Below, one piece after another: positions 7,314 through 16,815 of a DNA stretch of 60,661 nt (the first letter of the stretch is position 1; every line of letters starts with the position of its first letter). Origin of the DNA: Anaerovibrio slackiae (lineage in GTDB: Bacteria > Bacillota > Negativicutes > Selenomonadales > Selenomonadaceae); the NCBI RefSeq assembly GCF_009695585.1, contig NZ_VUNR01000017.1, positions 1-60,661 on the forward strand, read 5' to 3'. A program made the translations under genes and the position numbers. The notes beneath the pieces were generated by a model. The model was not told the origin of the DNA. It did not search any database and saw nothing but the letters and a program-made list of their open reading frames with translations.

Positions 7314-8915
7314 TTACAGCTTAGGACCAGCAGCAACCAAAGCCTTGCCAGCCTCGTTACCAGTGTACTTGCCGAAGTTCTTGATGAAGCGGCCAGCCAG
7401 ATCCTTTGCCTTGGTCTCCCACTCGGAAGCGTCAGCATAGGTGTCACGAGGGTCCAGAATCTTAGAGTCAACGCCTGGCAGCTCGGTAGGTACCTCGAAG
7501 TCAAACATAGGAATCTTCTTGGTAGGAGCCTCGTTGATAGCACCGGACAAAATAGCATCGATGATACCGCGGGTATCCTTAATGGTGATACGCTTGCCAG
7601 TACCGTTCCAGCCGGTGTTTACGAGGTAAGCCTTTGCGCCGTTAGCGTTCATCTTCTTTACCAGCTCCTTACCGTACTTGGTAGGATGCAGTTCCAGGAA
7701 TGCCTGACCAAAGCAAGCGGAGAAGGTAGGAGTCGGCTCAGTGATGCCGCGCTCGGTACCTGCCAGCTTTGCAGTGAAGCCGGAGAGGAAGTAGTACTGA
7801 GTCTGCTCCGGAGTCAGGATGGAAACTGGAGGCAGTACGCCGAAAGCATCTGCGGACAGGAAGATTACATTCTTGGCAGCTGGTGCGGAGGAACCTGGCT
7901 GAATGTTGTTGATGTGCTGGATAGGATAAGATACACGAGTATTCTCGGTAACGGACTTATCAGCGAAGTCAATCTTACCATCCTCAGCAACAGTTACGTT
8001 CTCCAGCAGTGCATTTCTCTTGATTGCACCATAGATATCAGGCTCGGACTCCTTGTCCAGGTTGATAACCTTTGCATAGCAGCCGCCCTCAAAGTTGAAC
8101 ACGCCATTGTCATCCCAGCCATGCTCGTCATCACCGATCAGGCGACGCTTAGGGTCGGTAGACAAGGTGGTCTTGCCGGTACCGGACAGGCCGAAGAAAA
8201 TAGCGGTGTTCTCACCGTTCATGTCGCAGTTTGCGGAGCAGTGCATGGAAGCGATGCCCTTCAGAGGGAGGAAGTAGTTCATCATGGAGAACATGCCCTT
8301 CTTCATCTCGCCGCCATACCAGGTGTTGATGATAACCTGCTCACGGGAAGTAGTATTGAAAGCTACGCAGGTCTCGGAGTTCAGGCCGAGTTCCTTGTAG
8401 TTGGTAACCTTAGCCTTGGAAGCGTTGTAAACAACGAAATCAGGCTCGAAGTTCTCCAGCTCCTCAGCGGTAGGCTGGATGAACATGTTGGTTACGAAAT
8501 GAGCCTGCCAAGCAACCTCAACGATGAAACGAACCGCCATACGGGTATCCTTGTTGGCACCGCAGAAAGCATCTACAACGAACAGCTTCTTGTTGGACAG
8601 CTCGGTCTTTGCCAAATCCTTGACAGTAGCCCATACGTCCTCGCTCATAGGATGGTTATCGTTCTTGTACTCATCAGAGGTCCACCATACAGTGTCCTTG
8701 GAGTTCTCATCCATAACGATGTACTTATCCTTTGGAGAACGGCCAGTATAGATACCGGTCATTACATTAACAGCACCCAGCTCAGTCTCTTTACCTACCT
8801 CATAGCCCTCGAGACCAGCCTTAGTCTCTTCCTCGAACAGAAGCTCATAAGAAGGATTGTGAACAATCTCAGTAGTACCAGTAATACCATACTTGCTCAA
8901 ATCAACGTTTGCCAT
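7314..8915 (-). CDS. pckA: Phosphoenolpyruvate carboxykinase (ATP)
   Basis: PckA interconverts oxaloacetate + ATP and PEP + CO2 + ADP. In succinate/propionate-forming anaerobes it often works in the carboxylating direction. The 533-residue protein has the nucleotide-binding P-loop [11 protein letters not shown], the metal-binding segment GDDEHGWDD, the substrate motif [10 protein letters not shown] and the ATP-class C-terminal region. The start at 8915 ([10 protein letters not shown]) has GAGG 10 bases upstream; the 13 in-frame codons before it are leader sequence. The gene stands alone with its own promoter, a leader of about 145 bases and a strong terminator. Codon choice looks highly optimised, suggesting high expression. 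Confidence 0.97.
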   Translation of the reverse strand: MANVDLSKYGITGTTEIVHNPSYELLFEEETKAGLEGYEVGKETELGAVNVMTGIYTGRSPKDKYIVMDENSKDTVWWTSDEYKNDNHPMSEDVWATVKDLAKTELSNKKLFVVDAFCGANKDTRMAVRFIVEVAWQAHFVTNMFIQPTAEELENFEPDFVVYNASKAKVTNYKELGLNSETCVAFNTTSREQVIINTWYGGEMKKGMFSMMNYFLPLKGIASMHCSANCDMNGENTAIFFGLSGTGKTTLSTDPKRRLIGDDEHGWDDNGVFNFEGGCYAKVINLDKESEPDIYGAIKRNALLENVTVAEDGKIDFADKSVTENTRVSYPIQHINNIQPGSSAPAAKNVIFLSADAFGVLPPVSILTPEQTQYYFLSGFTAKLAGTERGITEPTPTFSACFGQAFLELHPTKYGKELVKKMNANGAKAYLVNTGWNGTGKRITIKDTRGIIDAILSGAINEAPTKKIPMFDFEVPTELPGVDSKILDPRDTYADASEWETKAKDLAGRFIKNFGKYTGNEAGKALVAAGPKL

Positions 8916-9060
8916 TTTGCTATCAACCTCTTTCTCTTTATACTGCAGCAGCACTTTGCTGGCAAATTATGCCTGCTGAACTTCACAGGCATGTTTCCCA
9001 TACGGTGGGCCGCCGCTTAAAATACTATTTCAAGGCTGGTACTTTCGTACCGCACCCTCG
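8916..9060 (-). promoter_or_regulatory. Structured 5' leader of pckA
   Basis: The promoter at 9067-9095 leaves a leader of about 145 bases. It contains a GNRA-type hairpin (GGTAC, GAAA, GTACC) near 9045, a GC-rich GGCGGCCC/GGG region near 9005 and an inverted GCCTG/CAGGC pair around 8960-8995. I do not recognise a known riboswitch family and see no terminator before the start codon. Confidence 0.4.
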
Positions 9061-9066
9061 CTTTAT

Positions 9067-9095
9067 ATGTTATAGTATTTTGGCAATTTTGTCAA
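9067..9095 (-). promoter_or_regulatory. pckA promoter
   Basis: On the minus strand TTGACA (9090-9095) is followed by a 17-base spacer and TAACAT (9067-9072); TATAAC overlaps at a 15-base spacing. The -35 is a perfect consensus. Confidence 0.65.
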
Positions 9096-9171
9096 AAATT
9101 ATTTAGACTTATTTCTGTATAAATTTTGCTTATTGTTCTCACAGTGCATTATTGTATTCACGCGAAAGCAC

Positions 9172-10659
9172 TCAATTCTGCCCGGCAAAGGCTGCTACTG
9201 CCTGCGGCATAGCGGTCTTCTCTACCACATTGCCATGACGTACCTCGGCATTTTTCAAGGCAGCAAGGCCTGCCGGAATCTTAAAGCTGTTCATAGACTG
9301 CAGCTTGTCCAAAAGCTGGAACTCATCCATGCCCTCGATTGCCTCTCCCAAGGCTGTCAGCACGCTCTCATTGAACTTGTACGGACTGGCAGTGGATACC
9401 ACTACCATTGGCTCGGCATTGCCCTGCAGCATATATTTGTGGGCGCTGTCCCATGCCACAGCAGTATGGGTGTCCGCAATATACTTTCTTTCGCCATAAA
9501 CAGCATTTATCGTTTCCATAGTTTTCTGGTCGTCTGCCCAGTCGCAGCCAAAGGTGGCCTGAATCTTGGCCAGCACCTCTGCACCTACATCGTACCTGCC
9601 GGTTTCTGCCAGGGACTTCATCCACTCTGCCACCTGGGCGGCATCATTGGTCACATGATACAGAAGGCGCTCCAGGTTGCTGGAAATCAGGATATCCATA
9701 GACGGGCTGATGGTCTTGAAGAAGTCACGGTTCCTGTCATAAACGCCGGTGGTGAGGAAATCCGTCAGCACGTTGTTGGTGTTGGAAGCACAGATCAGCT
9801 TCTTTACAGGCAATCCCATGCGCAGGGCATAATAACCAGCCAGGATATCACCAAAATTGCCTGTCGGCACGGTAAAACTGATTTCATCCCCGGCACGGAT
9901 AACGCCTGCCTTTAAAAGATCAGCGTATGCACTGAAATAGTAGACAATCTGTGGTACCAGGCGTCCCCAATTAATGGAGTTGGCAGAGGACAGGGATACA
10001 CCGGCCTCATTCAGCTTTGCATTAAACTCCCTGTCGCTGAAAATTGCCTTGACGCCGCTCTGGGCATCGTCAAAATTGCCCTTGACAGCAGTAACGGCAA
10101 CATTTTCGCCCTGCTGGGTAACCATCTGCAGCTTCTGGATGCGGCTGACACCGTTCTCAGGATAGAAAACAATAATCTTGGTCTGCTCCACATCCCGGAA
10201 GCCTTCCAGGGCTGCCTTGCCGGTATCGCCGGAGGTAGCCACCAAAATCAGCACCTGGTTCTTTTCCCCGGTCTTCTTCAGTGCAGTAGAGAGAAGCTGC
10301 GGCAGAAGCTGCAATGCCATGTCCTTAAAGGCGCTGGTAGGGCCATGCCACAGCTCCAGCACAGACACATCCTCCATGATATTCAGGGGAGCAACGGCTG
10401 CATCATCAAACTTGCCGCCGCCATAGGCACGCTCTACGCAGCCCTTGATTTCCTCGTCGGTATAATCAGTCAGGAAGCAGCCCAGCACCCTGGCAGCCCG
10501 CTCCTGATAAGAGAGCTTTGTCAGCCCCTTGATGAACTCCATATCCACCTGGGGCAGCTCATCCGGCACGAACAAACCGCCATCATCGGCAAGGCCTGCA
10601 ATAATCGCCTGGGCAGACGTCATTTTCTGGTTATTTCCTCTTGTGCTGATGTAATTCAT
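9172..10659 (-). CDS. thrC: Threonine synthase
   Basis: ThrC is a PLP enzyme that converts O-phospho-L-homoserine to threonine. The 495-residue protein is the longer form with an N-terminal YISTRGNN segment. The PLP lysine lies in WHGPTSAFKDMALQLLP, the phosphate-binding loop in VATSGDTGKAALEGF, and the class signature VPTGNFGDILAGYYA follows. The start at 10659 has AGGAG upstream at a somewhat long distance. It lies between ybaK and pckA; no hom or thrB is nearby, so other threonine genes must be elsewhere. No T-box was seen in the 73-base upstream gap. Confidence 0.96.
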   Translation of the reverse strand: MNYISTRGNNQKMTSAQAIIAGLADDGGLFVPDELPQVDMEFIKGLTKLSYQERAARVLGCFLTDYTDEEIKGCVERAYGGGKFDDAAVAPLNIMEDVSVLELWHGPTSAFKDMALQLLPQLLSTALKKTGEKNQVLILVATSGDTGKAALEGFRDVEQTKIIVFYPENGVSRIQKLQMVTQQGENVAVTAVKGNFDDAQSGVKAIFSDREFNAKLNEAGVSLSSANSINWGRLVPQIVYYFSAYADLLKAGVIRAGDEISFTVPTGNFGDILAGYYALRMGLPVKKLICASNTNNVLTDFLTTGVYDRNRDFFKTISPSMDILISSNLERLLYHVTNDAAQVAEWMKSLAETGRYDVGAEVLAKIQATFGCDWADDQKTMETINAVYGERKYIADTHTAVAWDSAHKYMLQGNAEPMVVVSTASPYKFNESVLTALGEAIEGMDEFQLLDKLQSMNSFKIPAGLAALKNAEVRHGNVVEKTAMPQAVAAFAGQN

Positions 10660-10732
10660 ATAATTTCTTCACTCCTAAATAGATTTAGCAAACTAACTAA
10701 TATTATTTTTATAAATATTTTACATAAGCAAT

Positions 10733-11209
10733 TTATCTGATTAGATTCGCTACAACAGCATCCACAGCCTTCACCAAATCATCCGGGCTGAGTATCAGCT
10801 GCTGGCCCCTGATACCGGCACTGATGGCAATTTTTTCATAATTGCGGCAGGTCTCGTTCAGGTATACGGGATAATTCTTCTTGGCCCCCAGGGGTGAGCA
10901 GCCTCCCCGCACATAGCCGGTAAGACCCAGCACCTCCTTCAGATGCACCATCTCCACACGCTTGTTGCCAGACACGGCAGCCAGTGCCTTCATGTCCAGC
11001 TCCCCATCCCCGGGGATACACGCCATGAGGACTCCTGTCTTGTCCCCCCGGCACACCAGCGTCTTGAAGACCATCTTTACATCCATGCTGGCAGCTTCTG
11101 CCACATGGACTGCACTCAAATCATCCAGATCCACCTCGTATTCCTTGATTTCATAGCTGATTTTCAGCCTGTCCAGAATACGGGCGGCATTAGTTTTCTT
11201 GTTTTTCAT
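10733..11209 (-). CDS. ybaK: Cys-tRNA(Pro)/Cys-tRNA(Cys) deacylase YbaK/EbsC
   Basis: YbaK hydrolyses cysteine wrongly loaded on tRNA-Pro. The 158-residue protein has the typical N-terminus KTNAARILDRLKISYEI, the conserved lysine in VFKTLVC, and the GYVRGGCSPLG loop with the GxSPLG core of this family. The C-terminus ISAGIRGQQLILSPDDLV matches the single-domain bacterial form. The gene stands between thrC and the terminator of the next gene upstream. Confidence 0.94.
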   Translation of the reverse strand: MKNKKTNAARILDRLKISYEIKEYEVDLDDLSAVHVAEAASMDVKMVFKTLVCRGDKTGVLMACIPGDGELDMKALAAVSGNKRVEMVHLKEVLGLTGYVRGGCSPLGAKKNYPVYLNETCRNYEKIAISAGIRGQQLILSPDDLVKAVDAVVANLIR

Positions 11210-11292
11210 ACTGTAACATACTGTCCTTCCTTAGAAAACATAAATCCATGCTAGTATAACACAAATTATTTTTATTGTCTATAATCCAGCGC

Positions 11293-11366
11293 AAAAAATG
11301 CGGAGCAAATGCCGTCTTTTCCATGGAAAGGAAAAATTCCTGAAGAAACAAACGCACCTGCTCCGC
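11293..11366 (-). terminator. Long-loop terminator after the 11418-12749 gene
   Basis: GCGGAGCA and TGCTCCGC are inverted and 8 bp long, enclosing about 50 bases that contain an inner CTTTCCATGGAAAAG hairpin. On the minus strand the structure ends in ATTTTTTG. It most likely stops transcription of the unknown gene upstream. Confidence 0.6.
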
Positions 11367-11417
11367 CATCATGTTTTATTGCCTTTTTATTGCAGTTCTG
11401 CTGCAGTTATTGTGCAG

Positions 11418-12749
11418 TCATTGTGCCCCGTTGCCGTAGGCCGAAATCTCCGGCAGGTTCTCACCGCCCAGCAGGCTATAGGCATCACCGTTCTGCTCCG
11501 CTACGCCAGGATAATTAGCGGCCCTTACTGCTGCATCATCGTTGTTGCGCATGGAAGCAGCCGTCTTCTTCGCCACAGCTGTCCGGTCAATGACAGGACC
11601 TACCACAGCTTCCAGCTTGGACTTGTTCTCCGCCCACTGCTTCTGCAGGCCTGACAGCTTTCCATTGTACTGTGCCAGCCTGTTGTTCCAGACCGCAGCA
11701 TTAAAGGTCGGACGCCTCTTGCCAGCCTTCCTGGCCTCCTCCGCCTGTTCCTTGGCATCATTCATGTTGTCGTTATGAGAAGCCACATCATAATAGCTTT
11801 CCAGCATATTCAGGGAAATTTCCTTGCGCTCCCTGAGAAGCTCATTGAGGTATCCCCCGGCAATCGGCACATTCAGCTCCTCAATCCGCTTGTAGGACTC
11901 CTCAAATATCTTCCTCGCCTCAAATACCCAGTCCAGATCATGCTCTGGATGCTGTGCCCTCAGCTCATCCAGCTTTTCCTGGGCAGCCGTCAGGATGAAG
12001 CGCACCTTGTCCTTGTAACGGATATAATCACGGTCATTCTGCTTGATCAGTTCATCTGCATACCTGCTGTAATTCTCAATGTCATAGAGCTTCCAGCTGC
12101 CATCATCCTGCCGTTGCAGCTTCAGATTGAGGATATAGGTATCACCGAAATTTGGCTCGTAGACGCGGATACCGGCAGTTACCCTGATAGGGCCTTCTTC
12201 CTCCTGCAATGCTACTTCCTCCGTGGCAACCTCCTTGCTTTCCTCGCCGGTCATGTAGTCATTGATTTTGGTGAGGATATAGCTGAGGACCTTATCCGTC
12301 AGGGTTTCATCCTTCCTGTCTTCCTCTCCCGGCGGCGGGTCCCTGTAGACATACTCCAGGCTGCGGAAGCTTACGGTCTTCAAGCCGATCTTATCCTGGA
12401 AGCTGGATTCTGCCGTTATCTTTTCCGGCTCCGGCCACTTTCCCGTCTTTACGTAGGTCAGAAAATCCTCCCTGCACAAATCACCGAAGCTGCCATCCTT
12501 CAGCTTGCCATACACAGGCTCATCCTGCGGCACCAGCTCCGCAAGCTTCTTGCTGCTGCCCTGAAAAATCGCATCCATGTCAATCCGCTTTTGCAGTTCA
12601 TCCACATTGCCGGTCTGGATGGCTTTCTGCATAGCCCGCAGTGAATAGGTAGGCGTATAAATATAAAACTTAAAGTAAAAGGCACCTGCTGCAATCCCCA
12701 GCAAGAGCTCCAATAAAACACCTAAAATCACAGCTTTTCTAACCGTCAT
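11418..12749 (-). CDS. Membrane-anchored protein of unknown function
   Basis: I do not recognise a named family with certainty. The 443-residue protein has one N-terminal membrane segment (residues about 5-25, AVILGVLLELLLGIAAGAFYF) and a large, probably extracytoplasmic domain. Just after the membrane segment, PTYSLRAMQKAIQTGNVDELQKRIDMDAI resembles the start of DUF2939-type proteins. The middle is acidic (EEVALQEEEGPI). The C-terminal third (EARKIFEESYKRIEEL to KAGKRRPTFNAAVWN) is helical and charged. The start at 12749 has AGGTGAGG just upstream; the ATG at 12788 lacks a ribosome site. It is a single-gene unit with an extended -10 promoter and a long-loop terminator. Confidence 0.72.
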   Translation of the reverse strand: MTVRKAVILGVLLELLLGIAAGAFYFKFYIYTPTYSLRAMQKAIQTGNVDELQKRIDMDAIFQGSSKKLAELVPQDEPVYGKLKDGSFGDLCREDFLTYVKTGKWPEPEKITAESSFQDKIGLKTVSFRSLEYVYRDPPPGEEDRKDETLTDKVLSYILTKINDYMTGEESKEVATEEVALQEEEGPIRVTAGIRVYEPNFGDTYILNLKLQRQDDGSWKLYDIENYSRYADELIKQNDRDYIRYKDKVRFILTAAQEKLDELRAQHPEHDLDWVFEARKIFEESYKRIEELNVPIAGGYLNELLRERKEISLNMLESYYDVASHNDNMNDAKEQAEEARKAGKRRPTFNAAVWNNRLAQYNGKLSGLQKQWAENKSKLEAVVGPVIDRTAVAKKTAASMRNNDDAAVRAANYPGVAEQNGDAYSLLGGENLPEISAYGNGAQ

Positions 12750-12842
12750 TTCCTCACCTGCTTTGCACATCATTGTGTTTTGCCCCATGCAGAAAAAAAG
12801 TCCTGCACAGAAAACATCCTTGTTTTTTTCTATACAAGACTC

Positions 12843-12851
12843 ATTATATCA
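12843..12851 (-). promoter_or_regulatory. Extended -10 promoter of the unknown gene
   Basis: TGATATAAT on the minus strand is an extended -10, about 95 bases before the gene start at 12749. The -35 region (TTACAA at 18 bases) is weak. The rest of the 12750-13012 gap is AT-rich apart from a GC-rich inverted repeat at about 12903-12926. Confidence 0.55.
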
Positions 12852-13012
12852 TAATCTTAGAAATTTTTGTAATAATTTTGTTTTTTCATACATTATACCT
12901 ATGCGCCGGGGCCTGAACCGGGCGCCAGCGCCTTGCATAACCAGCCGGAAGTTTTACATTTTAAAACGAAAAATCGATATAGGGATTTTCTATGATGGAA
13001 GTTTTATTGTAT

Positions 13013-13588
13013 TTACTGCTCCCCTGCCTCCTGCTCAGGCAAATCCGCAAACAAATCCAGCTGCTCATGCTCCAGAATGCTGCGGTCCGCCTCCGGCAGC
13101 TCTGGCAGGTCACTGATGTCATTCAGCCCGAAGCATTGCAGAAAAGTATCCGTAGTGCCGTAGAGGATAGGCCGCCCGATAGTATCCTTGCGGCCCAGCT
13201 CCCGTATCAGCTCCATTTCCAGCAGCTTGGACATGATTTTCTCAATGCGCACACCCCGGATATGCTCAATCTCCTGCTTGGTAATCGGCTGCTTAAAGGC
13301 AACTATGGACAGGGTTTCCATGGCGGCAGGGGAAAGCCTCTTATCCCGTTCCTCGCTGAGCCTTTCCACATAGTGAAAATACTGTGCCTTGGTCACCAGC
13401 TGCCAGCCTCCGGCAACCTGCTGCAGCTGCAATCCGCTGCCACGTTCCTCCAGCTGCTTGCTGTAGGCTGCTGCCAGTTCCCGCACATTCTCCGCATCTA
13501 TACCCAGGATTTCCTTCAGGCTCTCCATTGACACAGGCTCGCCACTGGCAAACAGCACCGCCTCAAAAGCCCCGGTCAGCTCATTCAT
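13013..13588 (-). CDS. scpB: Segregation and condensation protein B
   Basis: ScpB is the winged-helix kite subunit of the Smc-ScpAB condensin complex, needed for chromosome segregation. The 191-residue protein begins MNELTGAFEAVLFASGEPVSM and contains SPAAMETLSIVAFKQPITKQEIEHIRGV, the second winged-helix signature. The start at 13588 overlaps the scpA stop by 8 bases and has AAGGA 5 bases upstream, so translation is coupled. It ends the long housekeeping run that begins at asp23. No U-rich terminator was found after it. Confidence 0.95.
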   Translation of the reverse strand: MNELTGAFEAVLFASGEPVSMESLKEILGIDAENVRELAAAYSKQLEERGSGLQLQQVAGGWQLVTKAQYFHYVERLSEERDKRLSPAAMETLSIVAFKQPITKQEIEHIRGVRIEKIMSKLLEMELIRELGRKDTIGRPILYGTTDTFLQCFGLNDISDLPELPEADRSILEHEQLDLFADLPEQEAGEQ

Positions 13589-14318
13589 GAACATCCTTAT
13601 TTTCACCTACCCTCACGGAAATATAAATCTCCTCGAACTGCCCCTGCTGCTGCACAGTGATGCTTTTCAGCTTGATAAGCTCCAGCATCGCCAAAAAAGT
13701 GGTGATCAGCTCTGCCCGGCTATTTCCCTGAAAGGCATCTGCAAATCTCAGCCTGCCATCCCTGCGGTGCAAAAGGGAAATCAGCTCCTCCATCTTGTCC
13801 TGCACGCTAAATTCCTCAGGCGCCACCAGCACCTGAGGAATCTTCAGCTCCCTGCGCACCGCCAGCACATTGGCAAAAGCCTCCAAAAGCTCGCTCAAGG
13901 AAAGATTCTTTGGAGGCAGATGCCGCACAGGCAGCTCCATGGGCTCACGGGCCAGAAAACGCTCCTGAGACCTTTGCAGCTCCCCCATGACACTGCTGAC
14001 TTCCTTAAAACGGCGATACTCCAATATCCTTTCTATCAGCTCCTGCCTCGGGTCTGCCTCCGGCTCATCATCCTTTTCCTTGGGCGGCTTCGGCAGCAGC
14101 ATCCGTGACTTGATCTGCAGCAGGGTAGCCGCCATGATGATAAACTCGCTGGCAATCTCGATATTAAAGCTGCGGAATTTATCAAGATACTCAATATACT
14201 GCTCCGTCAGGGAAGCTATCGGAATATCATAAATATCTATTTTATTTTTCTCAATAAGATGCATGAGAAGCTCCATAGGCCCCTCAAAACACTCAAGCCT
14301 TATTGAATACTGCTCCAT
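13581..14318 (-). CDS. scpA: Segregation and condensation protein A
   Basis: ScpA is the kleisin that bridges the Smc heads. The N-terminus (SIRLECFEGPMELLMHLIEKNKIDIYDIPI) and the helix EFIIMAATLLQIKSRMLLP are the family hallmarks; the C-terminal winged helix includes ITTFLAMLELIKLKSI. The start at 14318 has AAGGGA 7 bases upstream, while the upstream ATG at 14342 lacks one. It is 245 residues, the usual length. It overlaps scpB and follows trpS by about 80 bases. Confidence 0.95.
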   Translation of the reverse strand: MEQYSIRLECFEGPMELLMHLIEKNKIDIYDIPIASLTEQYIEYLDKFRSFNIEIASEFIIMAATLLQIKSRMLLPKPPKEKDDEPEADPRQELIERILEYRRFKEVSSVMGELQRSQERFLAREPMELPVRHLPPKNLSLSELLEAFANVLAVRRELKIPQVLVAPEEFSVQDKMEELISLLHRRDGRLRFADAFQGNSRAELITTFLAMLELIKLKSITVQQQGQFEEIYISVRVGENKDVHE

Positions 14319-14399
14319 AAAAACTTCCCTTAAACTGCACAATACTCACTCAGCCAAATCCTCAGAACCACTAAAATCAGCTCAGATATCTGCCATGCA

Positions 14400-15488
14400 T
14401 CAGCCCTGATATTTTGCCGCCTGGGCCCTGATAAGCTCCTCATCAGCAAAATAATTAATCTTCATGGCATCCTTCACATCCTGCAAGGTTGCCTCTGCCA
14501 CCTGGCGAGCCCTGTCGCTGTCGGCCCTGAGAATATCATAGACAGCGGCAATATCCTTCTCATACTCCTTGCGGCGGGCGCGGATCGGCTCCAGCTCCGC
14601 CTGCATGATGCTGTTCAGGAACCGCTTAATCTTCACATCACCCAGGCCGCCACGGGTATAATGCTCCTTCAGCTCATCCAGGTTCTTATACTCAGGCAGA
14701 TACTTGACAAAATCCTCCTCCTTGCTGAAGGCATCCAGATAAGTAAACACCGTATTGCCCTCCAGATGGCCCGGGTCGGAAACCTTGATATGAGTAGGGT
14801 CAGTGTACATGTTCATAATCTTCTGCTGCACGGTCTTTTCATCATCGGAAAGGTAAATGCAGTTGCCCAGGGACTTGCTCATCTTCGCTTTGCCGTCAGT
14901 ACCCGGCAGGCGGCGGCAGATATCATTGTCCGGCAGCATGATATCCGGCTCCACCAGAGCCTCGCAGTTGTAAATCCTGTTGAAGCTGCGCACGATTTCC
15001 TTGGTCTGCTCCAGCATCGGCAGCTGGTCCTCCCCTACCGGCACCAGCGTAGCCTTGAAGGCAGTAATATCCGCCGCCTGGCTGATAGGATAGCAGAAAA
15101 AGCCCACCGGGATGCTGCCGCCGAAGCCACGCATCTGGATTTCGGATTTTACGGTCGGATTGCGCTGCACCCTGGCCACTGTCACCAGATTCATGTAGTA
15201 GAAAGAAAGCTCCGTCAGCTGCGGCACCATGGACTGAATAAACAGGGTGGACTTGGCAGGGTCCAGTCCCACGGACAAATAATCCAGGGCAACCTCGATA
15301 ATATTCTGACGCACCTTCTCAGGATTGTCAAAGTTATCCGTAAGAGCCTGGGCATCTGCAATCATGATGTAAATTTCATCAAATTCACCGGAATTCTGCA
15401 GCTCCACCCGGCGCTTCAAAGAACCCACATAATGACCTACATGGAGCTTGCCGGTAGGCCTGTCACCTGTCAGAATAATCTTCTTCAT
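14400..15488 (-). CDS. trpS: Tryptophanyl-tRNA synthetase
   Basis: TrpS charges tRNA-Trp. The 362-residue class I synthetase has the HIGH-type motif HVGH in [18 protein letters not shown] and a KMSKS motif in [12 protein letters not shown]. The [12 protein letters not shown] opening and the insertion near [11 protein letters not shown] are those of a TrpS subgroup distinct from the E. coli type. It lies between the M50 protease and scpA. No T-box element fits in the 82-base gap upstream, so it is probably carried by the operon transcript. Confidence 0.95.
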   Translation of the reverse strand: MKKIILTGDRPTGKLHVGHYVGSLKRRVELQNSGEFDEIYIMIADAQALTDNFDNPEKVRQNIIEVALDYLSVGLDPAKSTLFIQSMVPQLTELSFYYMNLVTVARVQRNPTVKSEIQMRGFGGSIPVGFFCYPISQAADITAFKATLVPVGEDQLPMLEQTKEIVRSFNRIYNCEALVEPDIMLPDNDICRRLPGTDGKAKMSKSLGNCIYLSDDEKTVQQKIMNMYTDPTHIKVSDPGHLEGNTVFTYLDAFSKEEDFVKYLPEYKNLDELKEHYTRGGLGDVKIKRFLNSIMQAELEPIRARRKEYEKDIAAVYDILRADSDRARQVAEATLQDVKDAMKINYFADEELIRAQAAKYQG

Positions 15489-15570
15489 CTCTCAAAATCC
15501 TCCCACTGCACAGGCAATGCATAAGAGCCCGTGCACATTTATGCAAATTATTTTTTGGCAAAGCCGCCAA

Positions 15571-16194
15571 TCACAGAAAAACGCCGATAATGCTATTGAA
15601 TATTCCCAATATCACCCGCTGCAAAGGAATCAATATCCCTGTCAGCACCGGCGTCATCATCATGGCAATCAAGATAATAAAGCTGTAGCGTTCCAGTGAC
15701 ATCAGCTTGTAGGCATACCTGCCCGGCAAAAACACCATCAGCACCTTGGAGCCATCCAAAGGCGGCAGGGGCAGCATGTTGAAAATCGCAAAGTTGATGT
15801 TGTACAGAACCATCAATGACAGCACCAGCCGCACCCCATCAGAAAAAATCCCTGCCTTAAACAAAAGAGCCATAGCTATCAGGGACAGGAACGCCACCAC
15901 CAGGTTGGAAACAGGCCCTGCCAGCGCCACCAGCAGCTCCCCCTTTTTCCAGTCCTTAAAGTTGCGTGCATTATACATGACCGGCTTCGCCCAGCCAAAA
16001 TGAGCTATCAGGAGCATCACCAGCCCTATAGGGTCAATGTGTGCCTTGGGATTCAGCGTCAGCCGCCCCATCATGCGCGGGGTAAAATCCCCCATGGCAT
16101 CCGCCACCCTGGCATGGGCGTATTCATGCACCACCAGGGCAATCAGAAGCCCCGGCAGGCCGCCAATAATACTCATCAGAGAAAAATCAAACAT
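15571..16194 (-). CDS. Site-2 protease-like M50 membrane metallopeptidase
   Basis: This 207-residue membrane protein has the zinc motif HExxH as HEYAH in the first hydrophobic part and a second metal motif in LPLPPLDGSKVL (DG motif). The fold is that of the short YdiL/YwhC-type M50 proteins, which lack the PDZ domain of RseP. Such proteases cut within the membrane; the substrate is unknown. It follows nudF by about 30 bases and precedes trpS, an arrangement (NUDIX, M50, trpS, scpA, scpB) common in Negativicutes and Clostridia. Confidence 0.9.
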   Translation of the reverse strand: MFDFSLMSIIGGLPGLLIALVVHEYAHARVADAMGDFTPRMMGRLTLNPKAHIDPIGLVMLLIAHFGWAKPVMYNARNFKDWKKGELLVALAGPVSNLVVAFLSLIAMALLFKAGIFSDGVRLVLSLMVLYNINFAIFNMLPLPPLDGSKVLMVFLPGRYAYKLMSLERYSFIILIAMMMTPVLTGILIPLQRVILGIFNSIIGVFL

Positions 16195-16224
16195 AAAATC
16201 CTCCCTACTAATGTCCCTCCCGGC

Positions 16225-16815
16225 TTATCTGCCCTGCGAATCCTGCAAATCACGCAGAAGCAGCACCGCCGTAACGGACTTGGCATCACAGATTTCCCCT
16301 GACCTGATTTTTGCCATGGCCTCATCCATGGTCAGGGTGCAGACATTGATAAACTCGTCCTCATCAGGATGCTGCCTGCCTGCTGTCAGCCCCTCTGCCG
16401 CGTAAATATAGATAAACTCGTTGGAAAAGCCCACCGTGGTAGCCAGCTTGGTGAGGAAAGTGTATTTCTCAGCCTGGTAGCCCGTTTCCTCCGAAAGCTC
16501 ACGCCTTGCGCAGTCCAGCGGATCCTCACCCTCGGCATCCAGCTTGCCAGCCGGAATCTCCAGTGTTACCTGCTGAATAGGATAGCGGTACTGGCGCACA
16601 AAAATCAGCCTGCCCTCAGGTGTAACCGGCACCACAGCCGATGCCCCCGGGTGCTTTATCCACTCCCGATAGGCAATATTGCCATTTGGCAGCCGGACGG
16701 TGTCCTTTTTTACATGCAGCAGATTGCCGTCAAAAACATCTTCGCTGCTTACCTTCTCCTCGATTAAATCAGCATCCTTGCCCATATTTTTATCCAACTC
16801 CCAATCCTTAGCCAT
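16225..16815 (-). CDS. nudF: ADP-ribose pyrophosphatase (NUDIX)
   Basis: A hydrolase that splits ADP-ribose to AMP and ribose 5-phosphate. The NUDIX box GX5EX7REUXEEXGU is present in the segment from GKLDAEGEDPLDC to REL-SEETGY near residues 95-118. The preceding VVPVTPEGRLIFVRQYRYP is typical of the ADP-ribose type. The start overlaps the recN stop by 8 bases. An in-frame ATG at 16785 is a less likely start. Its exact substrate is inferred from the family. Confidence 0.9.
   Translation of the reverse strand: MAKDWELDKNMGKDADLIEEKVSSEDVFDGNLLHVKKDTVRLPNGNIAYREWIKHPGASAVVPVTPEGRLIFVRQYRYPIQQVTLEIPAGKLDAEGEDPLDCARRELSEETGYQAEKYTFLTKLATTVGFSNEFIYIYAAEGLTAGRQHPDEDEFINVCTLTMDEAMAKIRSGEICDAKSVTAVLLLRDLQDSQGR

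Noticed and set aside
7269-9020. 583-codon plus-strand open frame
   Set aside because: It lies antisense to the whole of pckA, with no ribosome site and no family resemblance; the high-GC third positions of pckA keep this frame open.
12903-12926. GC-rich inverted repeat after scpB
   Set aside because: It looks like a terminator stem, but no U-run follows on either strand, so I did not call a terminator.
14400-15570. T-box leader for trpS
   Set aside because: The gap upstream is only 82 bases and lacks the T-box sequence; thrC likewise has none.
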